Shown: positions 1-11,700 of the stretch, one piece after another
Layout: the number at the start of each line of letters is the position of its first letter
Position numbering within the stretch: position 1 is the stretch's first letter
Source: CAWBVG01 sp963792175
Lineage (GTDB): Bacteria > Acidobacteriota > Vicinamibacteria > Vicinamibacterales > CAVVIG01
Direction: 5' to 3'
NCBI GenBank assembly: GCA_963792175.1
Contig: CAWBVG010000004.1
Location: 1 to 64,000, forward strand
DNA length: 64,000 bases
Notes under the pieces: generated by a model
What the model was told of the DNA's origin: nothing
Seen by the model: the letters and a program-made list of their open reading frames with translations, nothing else
Database searches by the model: none
Made by a program: the position numbers and the translations under genes

Positions 1-12
1 TGGAATCAAGGC

Positions 13-837
13 ATGCAACCAGGCCCTGACCACGCCGGGCTCGCCTGGCAGACCGGCGTCTGGGATGCCATGGCGCAGCGGTACGAGCGCGACGTGGACC
101 GGCGCTTCGGATCCGTTGTTGACGGTGTCGTCCAACGAGCCGGCCTGCAACCGGGCGAGCAGGTGCTCGATCTCGGGACTGGCACTGGCCAGGTTGCCAT
201 CCGGGCGGCGTCACTGGTCGGTCCTGCCGGGCACGTCACGGCGTGGACATCAGCGGCGAGATGCTGGCGCTCGCAAGAGCGCGCGCGGTTGCCCTCGGAC
301 TACGGAACGTGCAATTTCGCGAGGGCCGCGCTGAGGCGATTCCTGGTGACTCGTCGTGCTGCGACGTCCTGCTGGCGTCGCTCAGCCTGATGTACGTCAT
401 CGACCGGGCGGCCGCCGCGCGCGAAATCGCAAGGCTGTTGCGCCCGGGCGGCCGGTTCGTGGCGGCAGTCTGGGCCGGCCCGGCGGACTGCGACATCGTG
501 TGGTTTCAACAAACGGCCGGCAGCTTCGCGCCTCCGCACCCGTCCCGGGCGTCGGCCCCGGGGCGCTTGCCGGACCAGACCGTTCTTGAAGCAGTTAGCG
601 GACGTCGGCGTCGATGCGCGTGTCGAGACCGAGGTGCTGGGATTCGATGTTGACGATTTCGCGTCGGCCTGGGACATCCTGGCTGGCGTGACGACCGCCG
701 CACTTGCGCCCGAGCGCCGCGAGGAGGCGAAAGCGGCGGTGAGAGGCGCGATGTGGCCAAGGGGTGACGGACCGCGCCACTTCCGCAACACGACGCTGTT
801 TATCGTGGGCGCGTTGCAGCCGGCGTCTGCCACGTGA
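13..837 (+). pseudogene. Class I SAM-dependent methyltransferase, frameshifted
   Basis: The protein is readable only by joining three frames. The first part (13 to about 240) holds the SAM-binding glycine motif VLDLGTGTGQVA. The second (about 243-540) continues with the acidic-loop region MDISGEMLALA and the LLRPGGRFVAAVWAG strand typical of UbiE/Methyltransf_11 proteins. The third (about 586-837) gives a C-terminal substrate-binding part ending PASAT. The joined length of about 270 residues is normal for the family. The substrate cannot be told. Two single-base indels, near 240 and 580, explain the breaks without loss of conserved sequence, so sequencing error is likely. A start upstream of 13 is possible because the window edge is close. 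Confidence 0.75.
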
Positions 838-864
838 GGAAACCGATCACCGGAGGTTGAAGGC

Positions 865-1572
865 GTGCGGATCCTTTATGTCTTCCCGCATCCGGACGAC
901 GAGTCATTTGGGCCGGCGCGCGCGATGGCGGCACAGCGCCGCCAGGGTCATGAGGTCTACCTCCTGACATGACTCGGGGCGAAGCCACGAAGGTGCGGCA
1001 CAAGTTCGGCTGGTCGCTGGAGGAGATGGCGCGGCGCGCCATCGCGAGATGCAGGATGTGAAGGCGACGCTCGAACTCGCGGACATGCGGATTCTCAATC
1101 TTCCAGACGGCCAATTGAAGGAGCTCGACCCCTGGAGCATCGAGGACGCCATCCGGGAGGAAATGTTGCGCGTCAAACCGCACGTCGTTGTCACGTTCCC
1201 GATTCACGGGATCAGCGGATTCCACGACCATATCGTGACGCACGCGGCGGTCACGCGGGTCTACCTCGAATTGCGCGGTCCGGAGCACGCCTGGTTGCAG
1301 CGCTGGCGTTTTTCACGCTGGTCGTGGCGCCCGCCGTCTTTCCGTGGCATGTGAACGTCACGAAGCCGGAGGAGATCGATTGCGTCTTCGACGCCTCGGA
1401 AGCGGACATGGAGCGGTTTCACAAGGCACTGGACTGTTACGTGACGTACGCGGACATCATTGCCGCGACGAAGATTCACGACGTATTCGGTAAGGACGTC
1501 CACTTCGAGATTTACCGGGAGGATCACAAGCCACCGTTGACGGACCTCTGCCATGGGCTCCAAGATCGCTGA
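865..1572 (+). pseudogene. PIG-L/LmbE family deacetylase, frameshifted
   Basis: A GTG start at 865 follows a CGGAGG ribosome site at 851-856. The N-terminus carries the zinc-binding PHPDDE motif of N-acetylglucosaminyl deacetylases (LmbE/MshB/BshB fold), and a second metal motif, HDHIVTH, lies at about 1225-1245. Frame changes fall near 968, 1045 and 1310. The last part, ending at 1572, reads FHKALDCYVTYADI and so on. The family removes acetyl groups from GlcNAc-type substrates or makes small thiols. No partner nearby narrows the substrate. The total length of about 235 residues fits the family. The gene follows the methyltransferase by 27 bases and may be co-transcribed. Confidence 0.75.
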
Positions 1573-1668
1573 CGCGATGTGATCGTGTGACCCTCGATTT
1601 CGTGGTCGATCGGGGCCGACACCAGGCATACGCTGCCTGATTGGCTGCTGGATCCCTTCCGGCTGACG

Positions 1669-3831
1669 TTGTGCGGGCGGAGCGGCCCGCATTCTGGCGA
1701 GCGAGATCTTCTCGCGTTCGGATCGTCTCACCGCGTTTCTCACATTCATCGTCGAGCAGAGCCTGGACGGACGTGGCGTCGATCTCAAGGAACACGTGCT
1801 GGCGATGGAGGTCTACGGCAAGACCGCGGATTTCGATGCGGGGCTCGATCCCATCGTGCGCGTCGATGCGCGGCGATTGCGCGACAAGCTGCGCGAGTCC
1901 CTACGGCTCCGCGCCCCACGACCCTGTGGTTATCGCCGTTCCCAAGGGCAGTTATGCGCCGTCTTTCGAGATGAACGGACCGCCGTCGCTCCCGCGCTGG
2001 AAGCGCCCCAGACGACGCTGCCGCGCGCGTGGACGGTCGGCGCGGTGCGATGATCGTTCGACGCGCGCTTGCTCGCGGTCGCGGTCGGCCGTTGGCGTGC
2101 GCCGCCTCGAATCCCCGCCCCACGACTTCTGACCGTGACGTCTTTTCCTGGCGGAGAAGGGCATGCCAGTTTCTCGCCTGACGGGAACTTCGTCGTTTTC
2201 ACCAGGAGGGGCAGACCCGAACGAGACCGACGACCTGTGGGTGAAGGCCGTCGATGGCGACGCGCTGCGGCGCCTCACCGACACACCGCAACTCCACGAA
2301 GCGATGCCGGCCTGGTCGCCGGACGGACGGCAGATCGCCTTCTACACGACAAGGGCGGTACCAGCAGCGGCGTATTCCTCGTCTCGTCGCTCGGAGGGCC
2401 GGTGCGAAAAGTAGCGAGCGAGGCATCGATCCGGCATGGACGCCTGATGGTCAGTCGCTCGTGATGGCCGACCAATCGCGAGGGAGAGACAGGGGGATCT
2501 TCGTGCAGCGTCTCGAGGGCGGCACACGACGACAGTTGACGCGCCCCGACTGGGATTTCTCGATAGTTACCCGAAGGTGTCTCCGGATGGAAAGACACTC
2601 GCCTTCGGGCGCTCGTCCGGCCTGAAAAAGAATGCGCTGTTCGTCATGCCCATGAGCGGAGGCGAGCCGGTCGGCTGACGGACGATGTGGGGGTCGGCCG
2701 CTTCGATTGGACGCCCGATGGACGAGAGATTCTCTATCCGCAGGTGGACACGAGCGGCCTCCGCGTGTTTCGCATCGTCGCCTCGCCAGGCCGAGGGCGA
2801 CCGCCGTGCGCCACTCCCGATCGGCGTCAACATGCTCTCGGTGTCGCGATGCGGAATGGACAGAACTTACCGTGTGGCGCTCGGGTGGGGCCAATCTACG
2901 TCGGCCTTCGTCTGGTCGACCTGGACGCTGTGACGCCGGCTGCGCGTGTTCGCGTTGGCCACGCCGTTCTCGACGCGACGCGCATCGACATGCCCGGCCG
3001 CTTCTCCCGCGACGGCCGCCACGTGGCGTTCGCATCCGATCGAAACGGAGAGTCGCAGATCGGGTCGCCGACCGCGACGGGTCCGGGCTTCGCAGCGTGT
3101 CGGGCCTTGACGATGGAGTCGAGAACGCGGGTTCGTGGTCACCTGATGGACGCTTTGTCGCTGTCAGTGGCGCCGTGCGACGGGAACATCGGACATCTTC
3201 GTCGTCAGCGTCGAAGGCGGATCATCCAGACGTTTGACGGAGGCCCCGGCTATCGACAGCGATCCCGAATGGTCAGGCGATGGTCGCTGGATCTACTACA
3301 CCTCGAACGCGTCCGGACGCTCCGAGATCTGGAAAGTGCTCGCCACCGGAGGCACGCCAGTGCGTCTCACGACCGGCGGTGGCTTCGAGCCGCGCGAGTC
3401 GTCCGATGGCCGTGTCATCTATTTCGTCGAGGCGGAGCGCGGAACGGCCTGGGCGTTGCCGCTGCGCTCAAACAAGTGTCCTCTACCGGCGGTCGCTGAA
3501 ACGGTGGTGTTCAACGGCGTCCCTCCCGGCGCATGGGACGTGACCGATCGCGGCATTGTCTTCGTCAGTGGCGTCGCTGGAGTGGCAGGCTCGTCCGGCC
3601 CTCCAGACGCGCTGGATCTCTTTAGCTTCGCCGACCGCCGCATACAGCGACTCGCCCAGCTGCCGTTCTCGTGGCGCGTTACGGCGTCCCGCGCGTTCTG
3701 ACCGTCTCACGCGATGGGCGATGGGCGTCTCGCCGCTCACATCGATCGGTGGGATCGGGACATCCTGGTGTGACAACTTCCGCTGCCTCGCGCCCTCAGT
3801 GCCCCGATGGACACCAGGTAAACCACCGTAA
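1669..3831 (+). pseudogene. TolB/PD40 beta-propeller protein with N-terminal regulator-like domain, heavily frameshifted
   Basis: At 1691-1900 the reading is RILASEIFSRSDRLTAFLTF, then a DPIVRVDARRLRDKL segment. This is a domain often placed before TolB or TPR modules in Acidobacteria. After a break, PD40/WD40-like blades follow: ASFSPDGNFVVFTRRG (about 2165-2210), AWSPDGRQIAFY (about 2310-2345), RFDWTPDGREILYP and GRWIYYTSNASGRSEIW (to about 3330). The end near 3831 is read as HIDRWDRDILV, then DNFR. At least seven frame changes are needed. The N-terminal start cannot be fixed because a stop interrupts the frame at 1664. The likely role is a sensor or scaffold propeller. It may be a decayed gene or, as for its neighbours, a poorly corrected sequence. 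Confidence 0.6.
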
Positions 3832-3896
3832 AGACCTGACGTCCAGGCCAGTTTGCTGCCAGCATCCGCCCCGACTCCTCGAGAAGGGCGGTTGGG

Positions 3897-4524
3897 ATGG
3901 TTGCGACGCTGGCGCTTGCCCTGTTGTTGAACGGACCGGCCGAGCCGCGGCTGACCGTCCATCTGAGCATCGACCAGAGTGGCGGACTCGCGTGCGCGGC
4001 AACTGCAGCTGGCGGTCGACGAAGTTCGCAAGATCTGGAGCGATGCCCATGTGGCCGTCACATCGGCGCGGTACGGCGAGCCGAACGCGCCAGACGAGGC
4101 CACCATCTCACTGCGAATTCTGCTGACGCTCCTGCCGGTCAAGGACGATGCCCAGCGAACCCTTGGCTGGGTCACGACCGGCGCGGACGGGCGGTCAGCC
4201 CCGTTGCTGTTGATCTCCCTGCCGGCAGTGACCGAGGCGGTGCTGGCTACCGAGGCATTTGACATGCCTGTGAAGCGACTCCCGCGCGGGCTTCGAGACC
4301 GTCTGATCGCGCAGGCGATCGGGCGCGTCGCCGCTCACGAGCTGGGCCACTACCTGCTCCAGCATGCGGGACATCACGACCGTGGGTTGATGCGCCGCAG
4401 GTATGTGGCCGCCGAGCTCGTCGGCGACTGGCTCGACCCCTTCAAGATCGGCGTCGCGGAGCTCGTGGTGGTCCGTCAGGAGATTGCCGCGCTGGCTCGC
4501 CTTCAAGCCTCGATCGAGCAGTAA
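3897..4524 (+). CDS. Small exported protein with HELGH metalloprotease-like motif (one frameshift)
   Basis: An ATG at 3897 opens a hydrophobic leader (MVATLALALLLNGPAEP). About 30 codons later, near 3985, the frame changes and the body continues to 4524, reading QLQLAVDEVRKIW and so on. The body has the zinc-protease signature RVAAHELGHYLL at about 4327-4362, with HExxH represented as HELGH. The protein has about 208 residues with the leader. No named family is recognised. The motif suggests a small zincin-like peptidase or a remnant fold. Its stop codon (4522-4524) touches the stop of the convergent permease gene at 4525, leaving no intergenic terminator. Confidence 0.6.
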
Positions 4525-6933
4525 TCAGTCCCTCACCGCCTGGAGCGGATCCGCTTTCGTTGCGGCACGTGCCGGGATCCAGCTCGCCGCCATCGGCGAC
4601 CAGACCCAGCACCGCCGCCGCTGACGACGAACACCAGCGGCTCGGTCGCACTCACCTCGAACAACAACGAACGCAGCACTCGCGTCGCCGCGTAAGCACC
4701 GACACAACCGAGGACGATCCCCAGGAACGCGAGCTGTCCGCCGTCGCGGACGATCAGGGTCCGCACCGACGCGGCCGGCGCGCCCAGCGCCATGCGGATG
4801 CCCATTTCACGCGTCCGTCTGCTGACCGAGTAGCTCAGCACGCCATAGATGCCCACCGCGGCCAGCACCAGCGCGAGCAGCGCGAAGCTCGCGACGAGCA
4901 GCAGCGCGAACCGCTCCTGCGCCACCCCCGCACCGATCACATCGTCGAGCATCTTCGGTTCGTACAGCACGAGCGACGGATCGATCTGCGCCAGCTCGCG
5001 CCGCGCCTCGGCGAGCACTGACTGCGAAGGATCGGTGTCGAGCGCGACGACCTGCGTCAGCGCCCAGTTGCGATCACCGGCGAACTGCGAATGGGAGTGA
5101 TACACATAAGGACGCGCCGGCGCCCGCGGGCCGAGCGCCACGTCGCCGACCACGCCGATGATCTCGGGCTGGCCTGCGGCGACGCGCAGCCGTTTGCCGA
5201 TCGGATCGTCGGAGGGGAACAGCTGATGCGCCAGTTCCTGGCTGATCACCACGCGGCGCGGCGCCTTGGCATCGTCCTCGGGGCCGAAGACGCGACCGCG
5301 CAGCAGCGGAATGCCGACCGCTTTGAAGTACGGGCCTTCGACGACGCGCTGTTGTGACTGGGTGAAGCGTGTCTCGCGGGGCAGGTCGGCGCGCTGCGCG
5401 CCCCAGCTGTGATACGTCCCTGTGACCGGCAGGCGAGAGATGGCGGCAGCGGCGCGGACGCCTGGCAGCTTTTCGAGTCGCGCCTCGAAGTCGCGATGGA
5501 ATCTGGCGCGCTGCTCGGCGTCGCCGTACCGGCCCATCGGCAGATGCACCGCGAACGTGAGGACGTGCGAGGTCCGCACGCCCAGGTCAACGGAGCGCAG
5601 CCGATCGAACGTGCGCAGCAACAGCCCGGCGCCGATCAGCAGGACCAGGGCCAGCGCGACCTGGCAGACCACCAGCACGTTGCGCGCGCGCGTCTGGCGG
5701 CGGCTTCCACTGCTGCTTCGCCCCGATTCGCGCAGCATCCCTTCGAGGTCGGGCCGCGTCGCCTGAATTGCCGGTGCGACGCCGAACGCAATGCCGGCAA
5801 GAACCGCGACACCGAAACTGAATGCCAGGACCGACTGTTCGAGCGCTTCGCTGCCGACGCGCGACACGGCTGCAGGCGCCGCCGCCAACAGCGTCCCGCT
5901 GACGATCTTCGCCAGCAGCAATCCGGCGACACCGCCCGCCAGCGAGAGCAGCACGCTCTCGACCAGCAGCTGCCGCACCAGTCTCCACCCCGAGCAGCCG
6001 AGCGCCGCGCGCACGGCGAGCTCGGTTTCGCGTGCCGCGCCGCGCGCGAGAAAGAGGCTGGCGACGTTGACGCACGCGATGATCAGCAGGAGGCCGACTG
6101 CGCCAAGGAGGATCCACAGCATCGGCCCTGCGCTGCCAACCGTGTCCGTCTGCAGCGGGACGACGTTCGCGGACCAGAGCGCTCGTCCCCGCCGGGCGAT
6201 TCGCCTGCATGCCCGCGGCGATCGTTGCGAGCTCGGCTTTCGCCTGCGCCACCTCGCGCCGGGATTCAAGCGGCCAATCGCGCTGAGGTAGTAGTTGTCG
6301 AACGAGTTGGGGCCGCCGGGCTGCGTGTTCAGCGGCACCCACACGTCGACGCCCGATTCCAACGGATCGTCGAACCCGGCCGGCAGGACCGCCATCACCT
6401 GGTAGGGCGTTGCCATTGATTTGCAGGAGCCGTCCGGCCGCGTCAGATGCGCCGTCCAAGTACTTGCGCCAGATCCGCGCGCTGACGACCGCGAGACGTA
6501 GGTTCGGACGCTCGTCCGCGCGCGCGAAGAGCTGGCCGACAACCGGGTGGACGCCGAGCACGCGGAAGTAGTCCGCGCTGACCGGCAGCGCCCTGACGCG
6601 CTCGGGCTCCGGCCGATCCGTCAGGTCGGCGCCCTCGACGCTGTAGGTGTACAGGATCGCGATATCCAAAGCCTTGCTCTGGTCCCTGTATCCGACGCGG
6701 CCAGCCCCGTCATGTAACTGTTGTCGTCGCCATCCGGCCGAGTGATAGACGCGAACCAGCCGCTCCGGGTGGTCGTATGGCAGCGGCCGCAGGACGACGG
6801 CATTCAACACGCCGAACACGGCTGTGTTGGCGCCGATGCCGAGCGCCAGCGTCGCAATCACGATCGCGGCGAACTTTTTCGACGCCGCCACCGATCGCAG
6901 GGCGTACTTGACGTCGCGCACGATGCTGTCCAT
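4525..6933 (-). CDS. ADOP-family MacB/FtsX-like permease (frameshifted)
   Basis: The protein starts MDSIVRDVKYALRSV at 6933, followed by the first membrane segment (FAAIVIATLALGIGANTAVF). A MacB-like periplasmic domain, a first FtsX block (about 6110-5870, LLLIIACVNVASLFLARGAA), a second membrane anchor and periplasmic domain, and a final FtsX block follow. The end reads MAASWIPARAATKADPLQAVRD at 4525. This duplicated architecture of about 800 residues is the acidobacterial duplicated orphan permease type, and the usual length is kept. Frames change near 6750, 6700, 6430, 6240 and 4600. No ATPase gene is adjacent, as is usual for these orphan permeases. Its substrate is unknown; macrolide or peptide export is only a family guess. 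Confidence 0.88.
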
Positions 6934-6983
6934 AGATCCACTTTGACGGGCGCCGCCCTGGAAGGGTTGGTGGGCGCCGTCGA

Positions 6984-6989
6984 TATAAT
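6984..6989 (+). promoter_or_regulatory. Perfect -10 box, probably leaderless start of the DinB gene
   Basis: TATAAT lies 7 bases before the ATG at 6997, and no ribosome site lies between. With normal -10 to start-site spacing, transcription would begin at or next to the A of the ATG. No convincing -35 box is seen. Confidence 0.5.
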
Positions 6990-6996
6990 TCCTCAG

Positions 6997-7546
6997 ATGT
7001 CAGTCTTTACGAACGCTGCGTCGCGCTCGGCCGAGCAGGCGCGGGAATACACCGCGGCGATTCTGGAGCTGCTCGGCTCGCGCGACCCCATCGATGTGCT
7101 GGAACGCACGCCGGACTCGGTGCGGAGCGCGATTGCGGGCCTCGTCGGACGCGCGGCTTTCGCAGCCGGAGTCTCCGGGCAAGTGGTCGATGGGCCAGGT
7201 CGTCCAGCACCTGGCCGACTCCGATCTCGTGTGGGGCTACCGCGTCCGCCTCGTGCTCGCGCAGGATCGCCCGCCGCTGACCGGCTACGACCAGGACCTG
7301 TGGTCCGAGCGCCTGCACTACGACAAGCTGCCGATCGACGAGGCCCTGGATCGCTTCGCGGTGCTTCGCCGATCGAATCTCCGGCTGCTCGCCAACGCGA
7401 AGCCGGACGATCTGCAACGCGTGGGTGTGCACGCCGAGCGTGGTGAAGAAAGCGTCGCGCACATGGTCCGCCTGTATGCCGGGCACGATCTGCTGCACCT
7501 GCGGCAGCTCGCCAGAATCCGCAAGGCCGTCGAACGCCACGCATGA
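6997..7546 (+). CDS. DinB-superfamily protein (one frameshift)
   Basis: The N-terminus from the ATG at 6997 reads MSVFTNAASRSAEQAREYTA. The frame changes near 7165, and the remainder reads GKWSMGQVVQHLADSD through to 7546. The three metal-binding histidines of DinB four-helix bundles are visible: one in QHLADSD and two in AGHDLLHL. Related proteins are thiol-dependent transferases or of unknown function (DUF664/DinB_2). The protein has about 182 residues. Its stop overlaps the start of the next gene by four bases (ATGA), so the two are probably translationally coupled. Confidence 0.75.
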
Positions 7547-8715
7547 AGCGTCTCGAATCGGTCGACGTGCTTCGCGGCGGCGTGATGGTGGTGATGGCGC
7601 TCGATCACGTCCGCGATTTCTTCGGCACTGCGGGCAATCCGACCGATCCGACAACGACCACGGTCGCCATGTTCTTCACGCGCTGGGTCACCCACATCTG
7701 TGCGCCGACGTTCTTCCTGCTGATGGGCGCGGGCGCCTTTCTGGCGGGTCGGACGAAGCCGGCTGGAGAGCTATCCCGATATCTGCTGTGGCGCGGCGTC
7801 TGGCTGATCGCGCTGGAGATTGTCGTCGTCCGCTGTCTCGGGCTGCAGTTCAACGTCGACTATCGCACGACGATGGTGAATGTGCTTTGGGCGCTGGGCT
7901 GGTCGATGATCGCGCTCGCCGGTCTCGTGCATCTGCCGGCCGTGGCCGTCGGGATGGCCGGCGTCGCCACGATCGTGGCGCACAACCTGTTTGACGGAGT
8001 GCGGGCCTCGACGTTCGGGATGTTCGCGCCACTGTGGACGGTGCTTCACGGACAGGGCGTCATCGTGTCGAGCCCGCGGTTCGTCGTCTTCGCCGCCTAT
8101 CCATTGATTCCGTGGGTCGGCGTCGCCGCGGCGGGTTATGCGCTCGCCGGAGTGTTCACCTGGCCCGCGCCGAGGCGCGTCGCGGCGCTGTGGCGGCTTG
8201 GCCTCGGTTGCGCGGGTGCGTTCGTCGTGCTGCGCGCGCTCAATGTCTACGGCGACCCCGTGCCGTGGGCGGGCCAACTATCCGCGACGCGCACGGCCCT
8301 GTCGTTTCTGAACACGACGAAGTACCCGCCGTCGCTGCTGTTCCTCCTGATGACCCTCGGTCCTGCGCTCTGCATCCTCGCCGCATTGGATGGACGCACG
8401 CCGGCAGTTCTACGGCCGCTGCTGACGTTCGGCCGGGTGCCCCTGTTCTACTTTCTGGTGCACCTGACGGTGATTCATCTTCTCGCGGTGGTCGTCTGTT
8501 ATCTGCAGTACGGCGACGCGCACTGGATGTTCGAGTCGCCGCGCCTCGATCAGTTTCCGTTCACGCGGCCGCCGGGGTGGGGATTCAGCCTGCCGACGGT
8601 CTATCTGATCTGGGCAGCCGTCGTCGCGGCGATGTATCCGCTATGCGCGCGCGTCGCGCGACAGCGGGCGCCGCGCCAGCCCCAATACGCGCGCCTGGCA
8701 GGGGTCAGATCTTGA
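7543..8715 (+). CDS. HGSNAT-like (DUF1624) multi-pass membrane protein
   Basis: This is an intact 390-residue protein. It opens MKRLESVDVLRGGVMVVMAL, the R-x-x-x-x-D-x-x-R-G start of the heparan-alpha-glucosaminide N-acetyltransferase catalytic / DUF1624 family. The conserved first histidine sits in ALDHVRDFFG. About ten hydrophobic segments follow, including HICAPTFFLLMGAGAF and LFYFLVHLTVIHLLAVVVC. The family moves acetyl groups across membranes in eukaryotes; the bacterial substrate is unknown. It overlaps the DinB gene by ATGA. Its stop codon (8713-8715) lies inside the left arm of a 17-base inverted repeat. Confidence 0.85.
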   Translation: MKRLESVDVLRGGVMVVMALDHVRDFFGTAGNPTDPTTTTVAMFFTRWVTHICAPTFFLLMGAGAFLAGRTKPAGELSRYLLWRGVWLIALEIVVVRCLGLQFNVDYRTTMVNVLWALGWSMIALAGLVHLPAVAVGMAGVATIVAHNLFDGVRASTFGMFAPLWTVLHGQGVIVSSPRFVVFAAYPLIPWVGVAAAGYALAGVFTWPAPRRVAALWRLGLGCAGAFVVLRALNVYGDPVPWAGQLSATRTALSFLNTTKYPPSLLFLLMTLGPALCILAALDGRTPAVLRPLLTFGRVPLFYFLVHLTVIHLLAVVVCYLQYGDAHWMFESPRLDQFPFTRPPGWGFSLPTVYLIWAAVVAAMYPLCARVARQRAPRQPQYARLAGVRS

Positions 8716-8752
8716 TTCGTTGCATTGGTGCAGAAAATCAAGATCTGACCCC
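8701..8752. repeat. Perfect 17-base inverted repeat at a gene end
   Basis: The left arm GGGGTCAGATCTTGATT (8701-8717) is matched exactly by the right arm AATCAAGATCTGACCCC (8736-8752), with an 18-base loop. The left arm overlaps the last codons and stop of the DUF1624 gene. No T-run follows, so it is not a classical terminator. The shape resembles a REP/MITE-like element, but no transposase is in the window. Confidence 0.85.
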
Positions 8753-8791
8753 TCTTGCGGCCGGCGCGGCGGTCGCATAGGCTCCGCCATC

Positions 8792-11700
8792 ATGCGCATC
8801 GCATACCGCCTCGTGGCCGCCATTGGATGTCCTCGGCGTCGCAGTGGCGTTCTCGTTCGCGCCGGCGCGGATGCTGGCCCAGTCCGGTCGTCCCGCCGGC
8901 GGGCCCTTCGATGCCCTTCGATTTCGCGACATCGGACCCGCCGCCACCGGCGGACGCATCCACGATCTCCAGATCGATCCGAAGAATCCGGCCGTCCTCT
9001 ATGTAGGAACCGCCAGCGGCGGCATCTGGAAGTCGACCAACAACGGCGTCACCTGGAAGGATGTGTTCGGCACCCAGCCCGACAACACCTTCGGCGCGCT
9101 CGCGATCTTCGAGCGCGATACGAAGATCGTCTGGGCCGGCACCGGCGAGAACAACAATCGTCAGAGCTCGTCCTGGGGCGGCGGCGTGTACCGGTCCACG
9201 GACGGCGGCGACACGTGGACCTATCTCGGTTTGCACGAGACACGTGCGATCGGCCGCGTCGTGCTCGATCCCGCGGACCCCAACGTCGCCTACGTTGCGG
9301 CGGTCGGGAACCTCTGGACCGAAAACCCCGAGCGCGGTGTCTTCAAGACGACGGATGCGGGTCGCACGTGGACCAAGGTGCTCTTCGTGGACGCGTTCAC
9401 CGGCGCGACCGATCTCGTCATGGATCCACGCGATCCCAAGGTGCTCTATGCCGCGACCTATCAACGCCTGCGCAAGGCGTTCGGGTTCAACGGCGGCGGT
9501 CCGGGCAGCGCCATCTACAAGAGCGTCGATGCTGGCGCCACCTGGAAGAAGCTCGAGAACGGCATCCCGTCCGGCGACAAGGGACGCATCGGCCTGGCGC
9601 TGGCGCGCTCGAAGCCCGACGTCCTCATCGCCACCATCGAGCACGCCTCGGCGGGCGGCACGTATCGGACCGAAGATGCCGGCGCCACCTGGAAGCGGAT
9701 GAGCGCGACCAATCCGCGGCCGATGTACTACAGCAAGCCGACCATCGATCCCAACAACGACAAGCGCATCTGGCTTCCGGGCACCTACATCGTCAAGAGC
9801 GAGGATGGCGGCACGACCTTCGAGGAAGAGCCGACGTCGCCAACCTACGACGTCGGTCTGAAGACGGATCACCACGTGCTTCGCGTCGATCCGGCGAACT
9901 CGAGCCACATCTACGTGGTCGGCGACGGTGGGCTGCACGAGAGCTTCGACATGGGAAAGACCTACATCCGCGTGAACAACATCCCGGTCGCGCAGGTGTA
10001 CAGAATCGCGGTCGACAGCCGCGATCCGTACTGGGTCTACGCCGGTCTGCAGGACAACCATTCCTGGATGGGCCCGAGCGCGACCCGCCACTGGCTCGGC
10101 ATCCTGAATCAGGACTGGGTGGAGATCGGCTTCAGCGACGGCACGGGGAAAGCCGTCGACAAAGGCGATTGGCGGAAGGTGTATTCCTCGTCGAGCAACG
10201 GCAACCTGTCGCTGGTCGATCCGCTGACCGGCGACGCGATGGGCATCACACCGCGTCCGCCGGCGGGCGAGCCGAACTATCGCTTCGACTGGGATGCGCC
10301 GGTGATGGCGTCGCGTCATACGTCGGGAACGGTCTATCTCGGCGGCAACCGCCTGTTCATCTCGAGGGATTTCGGTTCGACCTGGACGCGCACCAAGGAC
10401 CTGACCCGATCGGTCAACCGCGACGAGCTGCCGATGATGGGCGTGCTCAACAAGGACATCAAGCTGTCGCGCAATGACGGAGACGGGATTTCGCGAGATC
10501 TCGAATGTCGCCGAGTCGCCGCTCGACCCGAAGATTCTCTGGGTCGGGACCGACGACGGCAACCTGCAGCTGACGACGGACGGCGGCACGACGTGGACGG
10601 AACTGAGCGCGTCGATGACCGGCGTCAGGAACGGCACCTTCGTCGGCGACATCGTCGCGTCCGAGGCGTCGCGCGGCACGGCCTACGTTTCATTCGACGC
10701 CCATCGCGACGGCGACTTCAAGCCGTACATCTTCCGCACGACAGATTTCGGCAAGACGTGGACCGCGGTGACCAGCGGACTGCCGGCCGATGACGCGTCC
10801 GTGCGAGGCCTTGCCGAGTATCCCGGCAAACCGAACGTGCTCTTCGCCGGCACCGAGCGGGCGCTGTTCGTGACGCACGACAGCGGCGCGCACTGGAACC
10901 GGCTGGCCGCCAACCTGCCGACGACGCGTTACGACGACATCCTGGTGCATCCGCGGACGAAGGACCTGATCCTGGGGACCCACGGGCGCGGGATCTGGAT
11001 ACTCGACGATGCGTCGCCAATCGGCGAGTGGACGCCGGCCGTCGCCGAAAAACGTTCGCACCTCTTCACGGTGCCGCCTGTCACCTTGAAGTTGTATTGG
11101 GAAGACGTGTCGAACATGGACCATTACTTCTTCACCGCGGAGAATCCCGCCGAGGGCGCGACGTTCACGTATCACCTGGCGCGGCCCGCGAAGACAGTTC
11201 GGCTCGTCGTCACCGGCGCGGCCGGCAAGGTGATTCGCGATGTGACCGGGCCCGCCTCCGCCGGCCAGATCCATCGCGTGAACTGGGATCTCCGATATCC
11301 CGTTCCACCCGGCACCGGCCGCGGCGGCGGTGGCGGCGGGGAAGAAGGCGGTGGCGGTGGCGGCCCGGGCACGGAGAAGCCGGGTGCCATCCAGCTCCCG
11401 GTGCCGTCGCACGACATCGGGCCGCGCGGCCCGCACGTCGCCCCCGGCACGTTCAAGGTGACGCTCGAAATCGATGGCGTCGCCGGCGAATCACGGATGT
11501 TCGAGGTGCGCCCGGATCCGAGGGTCGACGGTGACGCTGACCCAGCACAAGGCGCGCGAGGCGTTCGTGGTCGAGGTGATGGAGTTGCAGTCGCGGGTCG
11601 AGAAGATGGCGACCGACCTCGGCGCGCGGCGCTCGGCGGCGAAGGCGCGAGAAGAAGCGGCGCGGCTTCGGGCGCTCGAGCAGCGGCTGGTGGGCGGCGC

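Noticed and set aside
5409..6419. A 336-codon plus-strand frame
   Set aside because: It is antisense to the ADOP permease, which shows clear FtsX motifs, and has the Arg/Gln/Asp composition of a shadow frame.
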